From Acanthaster planci (lineage: Eukaryota > Echinodermata > Asteroidea > Valvatida > Acanthasteridae), in NCBI RefSeq assembly GCF_001949145.1, contig NW_019091429.1:1199339-1227913 (forward strand): a stretch of 28,575 nt of DNA, read 5' to 3'. The translations under genes were made by a program, and so were the position numbers. The stretch's first letter is position 1, and each line of letters begins with the position of its first letter. Of this stretch, positions 20,742 to 28,575 are shown piece after piece. A model generated the notes under the pieces. That model saw only the letters and a list, made by a program, of their open reading frames with translations, was not told the DNA's origin and searched no databases.

Positions 20742-22309
20742 GTAAGTGTTGAATATTGTGAGTGCGTTTAGAAAAATGCAATACCAAGTTTTGTGACTCT
20801 AGACAATCCCAAACTAATTCATTTAAATTATTCGATTGTGGTAGTGTTCCCCTTATCACACGCTAAGGCTAACCCTTGGATAACACCAGTCATGAGTTTG
20901 AATCATCCCGTTAATGCGATTTTGTTGAGTATTGCCCAAACCAAGTCTGAATTGCGTGTGCTCGTGCAGGCTGTCTCCGTGATACGGAAGCATGTTCAGG
21001 TAGCGTATCACTTGAGCATTTCAAAATTTGTATTGAATTTGAAAGCAAATCATTCTAAAACTTTACGTTTGCGATCGGTTATCCATAAATACGGAAGTAT
21101 TTACCTTTTTTCGTTCAATTTCGTAGGGAAAAATTCTCAAATTTGTTTAGAAGCTAACGTATTTGAGCAATTTTGCAAACGCACAGTCATGCGAATACGA
21201 ACGCCAACTTGTGATCACAGATCGGATATTCGTGCTGGGACTTGGGCTACAAGTCTGTCGTGACGTCAAATTTGCTTGACGTTCGCCTTTGGTTGAAATA
21301 AAAAACATGTCTTTACGTATTGGTTAATCATTACATGGTGGGTGCGATAGTGATCTGCAGACGCTACTGTTTGGAACTTTTGCGTGATCAATGTACATCT
21401 GGATACTTTGATTTGTTGGAGTCATGCCAATACTCATCCTTAAGATGGATTTTTAAAGAAACCTCTTATAGTGAAATTATATCAAAAACCTAAAGTGAAA
21501 ATGCCCCATTATGTCAGCCTGATGGGAATTAGTACGACCATTTCAATTCAGAATCCATATCTAGCTTGGTTAATGTAAATATTGGACGAATAATGTCACT
21601 TTTGATTTGAACCAAAAAGAATGCACCTTGTTATTATACCTGGACTTATACCTTGCTGAACCATTTATCAATTCCACACCACCTTATTTGATACAGTATC
21701 TGCTCGTAATATATATTTTCATTCTCCAAATCAATTCAATAAAAATAAAACATGAATACATGGAAGAAACATCATATCTGTATTCGTAGACTTCAGTCAT
21801 TTATATTTCATTTAAAGATCTTGTAGTTCTTTCACCAATGCTCAGAAATACTTGTAAAACAATATGATTTTTTAAAAATTATGCACTCTCGTCATGTTCG
21901 ACTCGGTAGACATTACAACATTATATTTTAATTGATGTCAGGTTATACAGCCTTTCTTGTCATTGTTGGCTTCGAAAGTGTAACAGACACGTACGTTTAA
22001 ACTTTTGTTATCTCTCTAATTTTTCCTGGAAAGACAAGACAACTTTTTTCTTTCTAGACAAATCAAGTTTTGTTTAAATGCAGGTTACCTAATCGCCTCA
22101 ATATAAATTCAATTCATAATTTTAACCTCTCAACGCATAATTTTATTAAACACACAAACGTCACTGACGGTCGAGTCAAAGAATTCACGATTAAATTTAG
22201 CATGAGTACACAGTGCCCCTCGATATGGTTTTGTGAAGAGTCTTCAGTCAAACAGTCGAATTTTAATAAAATTGCAAATAAACTCAGCAGATTTCTCGTT
22301 GAATTGCAA

Positions 22310-22334
22310 GCGCCTTTGTTCTGAACGAAGGCGC
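22310..22334. repeat. Hairpin with 11-base arms
   Basis: GCGCCTTTGTT, loop CTG, then AACGAAGGCGC: ten of eleven positions pair, the exception being a G-T. It lies near the right end of copy B, next to an AGAGGGCGC-type word read on the minus strand. Function unknown. Confidence 0.6.
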
Positions 22335-23575
22335 CCTCTTCCTTAGGATGTTGCACAGACGACGGGTAGAGGAGGGTCTTAAGGTGGCTAGGGACGAATC
22401 AATTGGGACGGAAGTACAGTGTCCCAGCCAGAAAAAAAATGTTGTCTATAGTATTGGGCAACAAAGCTGTAAATTGATTGGCCTAATATTGAATGACGGA
22501 AAGAGAACAGTAGCCTAAAATAAACACATTTGAATGCTTAATTTTAAAATGTGAGAATTTTGATAGCTGTTCTGCTTCAAACGTGTCTCATTAGTCAACT
22601 CGTAGCACGACGAGTGCTATCCAATAGGAAGCAACCGAAAACAATGAAACCAGTCAGTAGTGTACCAGTCCAATCAAATGTTAATGCTTGAATTGATTAG
22701 GCATATACATGTATACATATTCAGATTACCTGAGACTCAAATCCTTTGGTTTTGTATTGTAATGCATGCAAGCAGGAAAGCGTAGACAGTTTTGCACGAG
22801 CGCAAGGCAAGTTCAGCACGTGTCCAAGATACCAAATGGGATCGTCGTTTGAAGCAGGATAAAAACAATGAGCATAGTCTTTGTGTGTTGCATCTTCACG
22901 TCGCAAACACGCAGCTATAGCAGAGTTGATGGAATTTTGAGGCCTGCGTCAAACGTGCTTATATGCTTTGTCGAATTCAGTTCATTTGTGTATGTAGAGG
23001 TGCCACACAGTCTGCATTTGCGTCAAACCTATTTAATTGAAGACATTTGCAGCAACGTGTTCAGGTTTTGGGTCTGGGATAACGTTTCCCCTAAAAATAT
23101 ACGTCCCATCTTTTATCCGTTTATTAAGCTACTTCCACTCTTTCGCCCACCCCCCCTTAGAAAGTGGTACTGTTTGAAAGTTGCGGCGCCAAATTCTTAA
23201 ACCACGTCATAATATATTCATGTATAATCAAGCACTCAGCAAAATGTCTTATTTTTCAAACAGTTTCTTTGACATAATGTAGCAATGCATACAATTCTTC
23301 CTATAAAGGGATTACTCTTCATTGGGTCCGACAGGCACAGTGATTTAGTCTGTGAATTTGACATTTTGAAAATAAAGACTACAACACTGATTGATATTAA
23401 TAAAGTAACATTATTTCAGCATCTTGGTTTTTTACTTGAATATCATATTATATTTCTCTAAATGCTATAAAATTATTTACAATTTTACAAAGAATTAAAG
23501 GAAAAAAAACTTATCGTTGTTTTCTAACATCTCCTTGAATATAATCGGTAAACAACCGCATGGATGCAGTTAAAG

Positions 23576-23885
23576 TTAATTTGTAACTTGATGCAGTGTA
23601 TTCGTGACATCCTTAAGAAAGGCCTCGAGGCTGTGACGAATTACCTCATGCAGAAGGAGCCTCTCAGGTTCCCATCGAGGCAAAGGGATATTATTCCCAA
23701 TAGGGGGAGGTGGTGCTGGCGGATTAGGTAGGGGAGGAGGCGATACTGGCTGGTATGGGAGAGGAGGCGGCGGAGCTTGTTAGTTTGGGGGATGAGGAGG
23801 TGGAGCTGGTTGGTTTGGCAGAGGAAAAGGCGGTGCTGGATGGTTAAAACCCAGCGTAGAGCGGAGTTGCTACACTTGGGATCCA
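23576..23885 (-). pseudogene. Proline-rich repeat C-terminal exon with premature stop
   Basis: On the minus strand an approximately 27-30-bp minisatellite (five units between about 23850 and 23700) encodes variations of PNQPAPPPPLP. A non-repetitive tail follows, with GNNIPLPRWEPERLLLHEVI and then RHSLEAFLKDVTNTLHQVTN, ending at TAA 23578-23576. One repeat unit carries an in-frame TAA (23782-23780) where neighbouring units have a CAA/CCA-type codon, so the frame is interrupted. An AG at the GTGTAG before CAACTCC (about 23885) could be a splice acceptor. Family not recognised. Another frame across the same repeat is also open, so coding status is uncertain. Confidence 0.4.
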
Positions 23886-23950
23886 ATTTTTTTCTAATGA
23901 CGTAATTAAAAAAAATCGGCCAAATGCAAAAATCTCCTGTTAATTTGTAC

Positions 23951-24251
23951 CTGCCTCCAGCCAAGTCCAATCTGGATTGTATGTAAATAACTAAGCTACG
24001 TGATGTTAAGGAATTGGTGACAAACCAAGTGTCTGGGCAAGCCTGGACCTGTCTTATACCAATGGTTGGTCTCTCTGATGTGTCTCTGAGCTGTTCAGGC
24101 AGCTGTCTGAGTAGTTTCACTGTGTTGAGGGATGTCAAATTTTTGTTGACTGTGGTGGGACCCCCCTTTGACTGGAAACAGGGTACCGTGACCGTACTCT
24201 GACCTTTTTCTTGTGCGGGTTGTTTTATTTGTAGGTACTTGGGGGCACCCT
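23951..24251 (-). other. Unidentified exon-like open frame
   Basis: About 100 codons are open on the minus strand between a plausible acceptor (AAATTAATCAG, G at 24252) and a plausible donor (GGAGGCAG|GTACAA, exon end 23951). The product has normal protein-like composition: it begins GAPKYLQIKQPAQEKGQ, continues LLRQLPEQLRDTSERPTIGI, and then has CPDTWFVTNSL. No family is recognised. It may be an exon of the same decayed element as the proline-rich tail (23576-23885), but the splice phases with the island at 24631-24818 do not agree, so a common gene is not established. Confidence 0.35.
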
Positions 24252-24630
24252 CTGATTAATTTAAATGCCAGTAGAGGGGAATGTGGGAAGAGGGTTATAA
24301 CGAAGTGATTTTAAATGTATCACCTGGGAGCAGTGAGCGTAAAATATAGGCTCTTTGAATGGGCAGAGGAAGTGGTGCTTGGTCCAATCAGCGTCTCCTT
24401 TTGGCAGGATTTCCTCGGGCGGCGTATCGCATATCTCTGGCTCGTGGATCTTGAAGCCTGCAGTTTGATAAAATTAGTGTTATACAGCGGGTTTTTCAAC
24501 CCACCCCTCCACAGAGAGCCTATAAGGCCATTGAAATCGGAATGACACTTCTTTGCTGCTTTCAGCCCAAATGTGATGTCCTGCATGCATCATTTCTGAA
24601 TTGTTAATTTACACATAGGACAATTTTTAC

Positions 24631-24818
24631 CTCAATATATATGAGAATAACATCTCTCACTCGCCGTCTCTGCTGCGTTCGCGTCCGAGTCATATAATGT
24701 TTATAAAGTGGATCGTTATCAGCATTTTGCATGACATACTGAAGAACACGTCCTGCGTTATTTCCGTGTGACTGATATCCTACCAAGATGAGGTGACGCT
24801 CCTCTACAGTAACACGAA
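24631..24818 (-). other. Unidentified exon-like open frame
   Basis: A minus-strand frame contains VTVEERHLILVGYQSHGNN and VLQYVMQNADNDPLYKHYM, and ends in a basic stretch (RTRTQQRRR) before ATTGAG|GTAAAA, a possible donor at 24631. GGTGCTGCAG before TTCGTG could be the acceptor. Composition is protein-like but I do not recognise the family, and no ATG opens it. Confidence 0.3.
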
Positions 24819-24944
24819 CTGCAGCACCCGTATGTTGCACGATTCCGCACAAGGGAAGGTTTCAAGCATATGTACATCAAATAAGTACGCTCTGATAGTT
24901 TATCTCAGTAAAGGCAAGTATCAGTGCGCATCGACAACTATTTT

Positions 24945-25045
24945 GCATTTGAAAATACTGAACAAAGAGAACGGTCGCCTCTAAATAACAATGAACATCG
25001 ACGGTTCACGAATTAAAAGGAATGGCGAGGAGAACGGTTGCATTT
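24945..25045 (+). repeat. Satellite-like repeat fragment, copy 1
   Basis: Contains GAGAACGGTCGCCTCTAAAT, ACATCGACGGTTCAC, and GGCGAGGAGAACGGTTGCAT, i.e. about one and a half units of a roughly 60-75-bp repeat. The same words return at 25678-25800. Confidence 0.75.
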
Positions 25046-25677
25046 AATTAATTAAAACCCTGGGACGCGGTATGATTTTTTACACGGTCTCAGGATCGGC
25101 CTCGCCAGGCGAGTCTTTATCATTTCTCGGGGTGGCAGAGCCCTGAGTCCGTCCTAAAGGTATATAAATGCTTCAATGGTTATCCCCTAGCCTCTACAGC
25201 TCTTAAACACCACCAAAAGTACATCACAGTACCGTGGGGCCGTTTTCCGAGGCTATACCGATTGGGGGAGGGGGCTCGCCACGCGCCAGCCAAGTCACAA
25301 CACCACCACAACACCCCCAACCAAAATAACACTTCAAAGTCAGTCGACAGAGACTTCTGATAAGTTCCAGACAGCTGTCACTGATAAGAAACACTCCACT
25401 CTCTGCGCCAGGCACTGTTTTGTAAATAATCCATTAGGTTGTACACAAGGGGCCACTTAGCACACACAATTGGCTGGAGGCCGCCTGGGTTTTAAATTTT
25501 TTTCCTGGCTATGGGAGGCTTTGGCTGTAAAGTGACCAAACCAGGTTTTTCAGCATGTACAGGGGTAGCATATGATAAATAGTTGTTGCATTTGGACGAA
25601 AAAAAAATGTTAAATAGCTCCAATGGACTCTGGACAATGGACAGTGCCGAAAGAGGCCATTCACTCTGCCCAGGGTT
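25046..25677. other. Sequence splitting the satellite; no gene recognised
   Basis: A 630-bp block between the two satellite fragments has a different, more GC-rich composition. It holds TATATAAATG at 25161-25170, a C/A-rich stretch (CACCACCACAACACCCCC, 25300-25318) and a GGGGGAGGGGG run near 25264. It could be an inserted element or a spacer between repeat units. Its ORFs have no recognisable motif. Confidence 0.4.
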
Positions 25678-25800
25678 TTGAATATCAGTAAACATCGACG
25701 GTTCACAAACAAAGGGAAGACGAGGAGAACGGTCGTATCTAAATATCAATTGACATCGACGGTTTTAAAGTCTTTTGCATTCAAAAATATTGAACCATGA
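25678..25800 (+). repeat. Satellite-like repeat fragment, copy 2
   Basis: ACATCGACGGTTCACAAAC, GACGAGGAGAACGGTCGTAT, TCTAAATATCAATTGACATC and GACGGTTTTAAAGTCTTTTG repeat the words of copy 1 in the same order and orientation. Confidence 0.75.
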
Positions 25801-26305
25801 AAAGGAATTCACAACTTGAAAAAAGGGAAACAGACGATGCAATTGGCAAATTTTAAAACCTTTGAAAATGAGCCTCTCATTTTATTCTGCCAAATTTGAG
25901 GGATTTTTAAATGGCCTGAAATTAAACCAATAAAGTAAAATAGTGTTTCTTTGCATGTATAAATAGTTGGTGGTATGGTTACAACGGGTAGGAATGTATC
26001 ATGATCAATGCCCTAGCGGTTTTTAGAGGGGGGTATGTTGCATTTTAGGGACAAAGGTTGACTAATATAACAGGAGGAAACATTTCCTGAGGCCCAAAAA
26101 AANCATGGAGGACAAGTCACTAATATGTGCTCCCTTCCCAATACATTTATTTATGAAGATTCATTATTTTGTTGGTATTTTCTCGAAAGCGGTTTCGTCA
26201 CTGAGAATACAAGCAACATTAACACAAACACCAGCACGTCTAACTTCTGGTTATAAAGTCATAATAATTTACAAAGAGAAGCTCAGAGTATTTCAGATTA
26301 TCATC
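25801..26305. other. No gene recognised
   Basis: AT-rich DNA with one ambiguous base at 26103. The short plus-strand frame at 26105 has no motif. Confidence 0.5.
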
Positions 26306-26311
26306 TTTATT
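26306..26311 (-). terminator. AATAAA of the Harbinger-type relic
   Basis: Minus strand CGTTAAATAAAG: the stop TAA (26313-26311) shares its last base with AATAAA. This is the third gene end in the window with this compact arrangement. Confidence 0.5.
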
Positions 26312-27597
26312 TAACGGATTTCCTCAGGCAAAGTAATATGTCTTTTTACCAAGAAGGCACAAAGTTCAGATAAATTACGCATCATCCAACGGGACGTCGG
26401 TACACATCCTTCACAGCTCAATATGATTTGAAGTATGCCATGACGTGTTCAAAGTAAATTATACACCTGACGTGTTCCTCGTTAAATATGCGCATTGCAA
26501 CGCGGTCATCCTTAAGGGGAACCTGCTGTATTGCCTGCTCTGCTCAGAATTTCGTCTTAATGGGATAGCGATTGTCACCAAGAAGATACCTTTCATGTGG
26601 AAAGGGTAGATGCATCCCTGGCCCTATGTCAGGTATGAACATGAACTGGCTGGCATCATTCAAATGACCAAGAAAGCCACTCTGCACGAACCGTATTCCT
26701 TTCTCTGTGTCGATCACAACCTGTAGTTATTAAAACAAAGAAAATAAAGTAGAATATTGTTATAAGGCAAGAGATTTCATTCATGCTGGATAATGTATTG
26801 AAGGGGAATAAGGTGGGTAAATGCAACGCTGCAAAACCTGCATACCTTTAACGATGACAAAGAATCTAAGCTGCGATTTGTTAGGTGTTCAGGGAGGGTG
26901 TTCAGGTCTTCAGAATCAAATTCATTTTTTACCCGAGAAGGTGATTCAACAAACAACTGCAAATTACTTTGGATTTTTTTTTACCTGGATGCTCATACAG
27001 TGAAAACGAGAATATCCACTATAAAATTATTGTTGTGGCGCTGTTAATGGTCTCTGAATTTCGTGAAGAGTACCGTCGATTGCATCGACTGCTTCTTGAA
27101 AACTTTGCCACCGACCTCTAAATGACAGCCATTCCTCCAGCGTTGCCCAGGCGATTTGTGAATTTAAAATGTACCAAAGTAAAGTTACAATAACGTCAAT
27201 TTCTCTTGAAATTGCTGCCGTTGAAAGGTTGAAAAGATGTTAGGACGCCATAGGTCGGATATTGTCTTATCCAAATCAGAGTCATCAGGATTCTGTTACG
27301 TGATGAAAGGCACTGTCTATATTTCGGGCCTTGATTTGTGATAAATGGATGAAGGTGTGTTGTAAGTTCCATAAGAGAGCTGGGTGTTTTGCCGCTCACT
27401 CTGAAAAACCTTGCCGGATTTCTTTTCAGCTCGGAGAACACTTCTCTTTGTTGGGTATTGGCGTGCCCAGCAAAATCAGGGAAAAGAAGATTATAGAGCC
27501 TGGGAACTGGCAAAGGATAAATTGCAGCTGCACAGAAATACCTGGAACAAATCACCAAACTCCTGGCAAACGCCAGGGGGTAACGGAACGATGAAAA
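26311..27597 (-). pseudogene. PIF/Harbinger-like DDE transposase (DDE_Tnp_4 type), spliced but decayed
   Basis: Nuclease of a cut-and-paste DNA transposon, read on the minus strand. The first exon (27597-26985) has LKRNPARFFRVSGKTPSSLM and the helix-turn-helix-like RNRILMTLIWIRQYPTYGVL. After a frame change near 27240 it continues with ISREID, WATLEEW, and the first catalytic Asp in VDAIDGTLHEIQRP, then FYSGYSRFH (a TAA precedes FYSG). The intron 26984-26721 has a clean donor CAG|GTAAAA and acceptor TACAG|GTTGTG in phase 0. The second exon gives VVIDTEKGIRFVQSGFLGHL, second Asp in YLLGDNRYP, Glu in YFEHVMAYFKSY, and after another frame change LCAFLVKRHITLPEEIR and stop. In-frame TGAs lie at 26546-26544 and 26420-26418. 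No start ATG is visible. The DDE residues remain but the gene cannot make a full protein. Terminal inverted repeats not located. Confidence 0.85.
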
Positions 27598-28553
27598 TCA
27601 AAGTTCTGTAGCAAAGCTTAATTAATGCAAATGCTAAAATGGGATTCATTACTGAAAGGCCTACACTGAAAATCAACACCACTGTGAGCTGCAATCTTCA
27701 ACATCGATTGTTCAAGTCGCGTGCTTTCGCCTTTCTCCTTTAAATATCCCGCGTCCTACGAACAATGACTTCAGTGACGCCCGTCTTAGCTCCCTCTACA
27801 TTACTTGTATTACTTCATTCCCTAATACTGAAGTTGCACGAAACACTCTGGACCGTTAGTCTAGGCTGCGACCTGAAAATGCTCAAGACTGGGTTGCACT
27901 ACTATGAGACTAAAATGTTGTGCACTCTTGCGTAATTTCATCCTGGGATCAGAACGTTCTCAGTTCTAAAGAAATTCATTAAATATTCAACATTCCACTT
28001 CGTGAATATTTACTCCTGGTCAGTCGTAACGCACATACATGATTAGACACGTTCTGAATGGGAGGTCTCTGTCTTTCCTGAATTCTGCTTGGATACTAAT
28101 CGTCAGCAATGTAACGCATAGTGACGGTATAAAACGAAATAACACTAATGGGACAAAGGTGCTTCATAATGCAGTAAGGAGACAGGAGGGGTAGGAGGTT
28201 ACGTGAGCTCAAATACTCAAGTTGCATACTTAAGTATTACAAACTTAAACAAATACCAACAAGCGTTATTTATATATATGTTTAAACATAATTTGATGTC
28301 CGTAACAGATCCAAACATGTTTGTATTTATCTTCAGCTTGCATAAATACAACACTCGTTCGTCAACCAACCTTCATTTTCACATACTGCAACACAGAACA
28401 TTAAATACGCTGGTCACAAACTTTGGAATACTCGACCATCCTCAATAAGATTTTCAAGACCATATACCATCTTTAAGCGGCAACGTAAGATCTTTCTCAT
28501 GTAAAGCAATATATTTTTAATTGTCAGAATTGCTACTTCTTATTATATTTGCA
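27598..28553. other. No gene recognised
   Basis: AT-rich DNA upstream of the Harbinger-type relic. Its open frames are short and without motifs. The far end becomes pyrimidine-rich before the acceptor at 28554. Confidence 0.5.
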
Positions 28554-28556
28554 GCC

Positions 28557-28575
28557 ATGAAAATTAACTTAACGT
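28557..28575 (+). CDS. First codons of a probable second collagen-C1q-type paralogue (cut by window end)
   Basis: TATTATATTTGCAG (AG at 28553-28554) is followed two bases later by ATG with G at -3, then codons for KINLT to the edge. The first gene has the same arrangement (TTTATTCTTTTTGCAG directly before ATG and a signal peptide). Together with the duplicated promoter and donor at the expected distance, this suggests the second gene's coding exon starts here. Only six codons are visible, so product identity is inference. Confidence 0.4.

Larger units (their letters stand above)
18650..22440 (+). repeat. Segmental duplication, copy B
   Basis: Diverged partner of copy A (4740-9760), shorter by about 1.2 kb through indels. 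It covers upstream flank, promoter, 5' exon and the beginning of the first intron. The 156-codon open frame at 20793-21263 lies in the intron part and has no intact counterpart in copy A, so it is not called as a gene. The copy B match fades after GTCCCAGCC at 22429. Confidence 0.7.
20742..28554 (+). other. Proposed intron 1 of the second paralogue
   Basis: GTAAGT at 20742 and CTTCTTATTATATTTGCAG ending at 28554 bound a span of 7.8 kb, close to the 7.4 kb proposed for the first gene. It holds the end of copy B and several unrelated insertions, all on the minus strand (proline-rich tail, coding-like islands, PIF/Harbinger relic), plus satellite fragments. From 22441 to 23575 I see no gene. Confidence 0.35.

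Noticed and set aside
20793-21263. 156-codon plus-strand ORF in copy B
   Set aside because: It lies just after the conserved splice donor, its counterpart in copy A is interrupted, and no domain or codon pattern supports it.
10000-22340. AGAGGGCGC words near 10006, 18874 and 22330, similar to a CTCF core
   Set aside because: Too short and unspaced, and CTCF is not known from cnidarians, the likely host group; probably repeat-derived.
1-28575. CRISPR arrays, rRNA, tRNA genes and bacterial operons
   Set aside because: None seen. Repeats present are tandem, satellite or transposon-type, and gene structure is eukaryotic.

Overview
The window looks like metazoan nuclear DNA, most likely from a cnidarian such as a coral or sea anemone. 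It is AT-rich, has canonical GT...AG splice signals and very sparse exons, and carries animal DNA transposon relics. It contains a collagen-C1q secreted protein gene, and a Polinton/Maverick-type polymerase with an endonuclease-VII-like zinc/HNH module of a kind I associate with cnidarian genomes. The taxonomic call is inference. Many apparent ORFs start at GTG or TTG and are chance open frames.

Left end (1 to about 3.3 kb): the edge of a Polinton/Maverick- or adintovirus-like element, with both genes on the minus strand. A broken protein-primed family B DNA polymerase runs off the window start. Upstream of it, behind a TATA box, is an intact 178-residue protein with 30 cysteines in a strict every-third-residue register. 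Beyond that lie GC-rich tandem repeats, a hairpin followed by a T-run, and spaced direct repeats that look like the non-coding end of the element.

Middle (about 4.7 to 15.3 kb): a likely collagen-C1q gene. A 5' exon ends at a strong CAAG|GTAAGT donor at 7108. The only coding exon found begins at 14477, directly after a textbook acceptor, and encodes a signal peptide, a CxxCC cluster, collagen Gly-X-Y repeats and a C1q domain. The proposed 7.4-kb intron contains a foldback element with long inverted repeats and a Tc1/mariner-like transposase tail.

Right (about 18.6 kb to the end): a diverged copy of the same 5' region. The promoter blocks and splice donor are kept at nearly identical spacing. 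The window ends 19 bases into what looks like the first coding exon of a second, tandem paralogue (acceptor at 28553-28554, ATG at 28557). The proposed second intron carries on its minus strand a decayed PIF/Harbinger-type transposase with intact splice sites, a proline-rich repeat tail, two unidentified coding-like islands and satellite fragments. A ladder of CRE-type palindromes lies between the two gene units.

The least familiar object is the triplet-cysteine protein next to the polymerase. The best-supported genomic story is the tandem duplication of a C1q-type gene together with its promoter.
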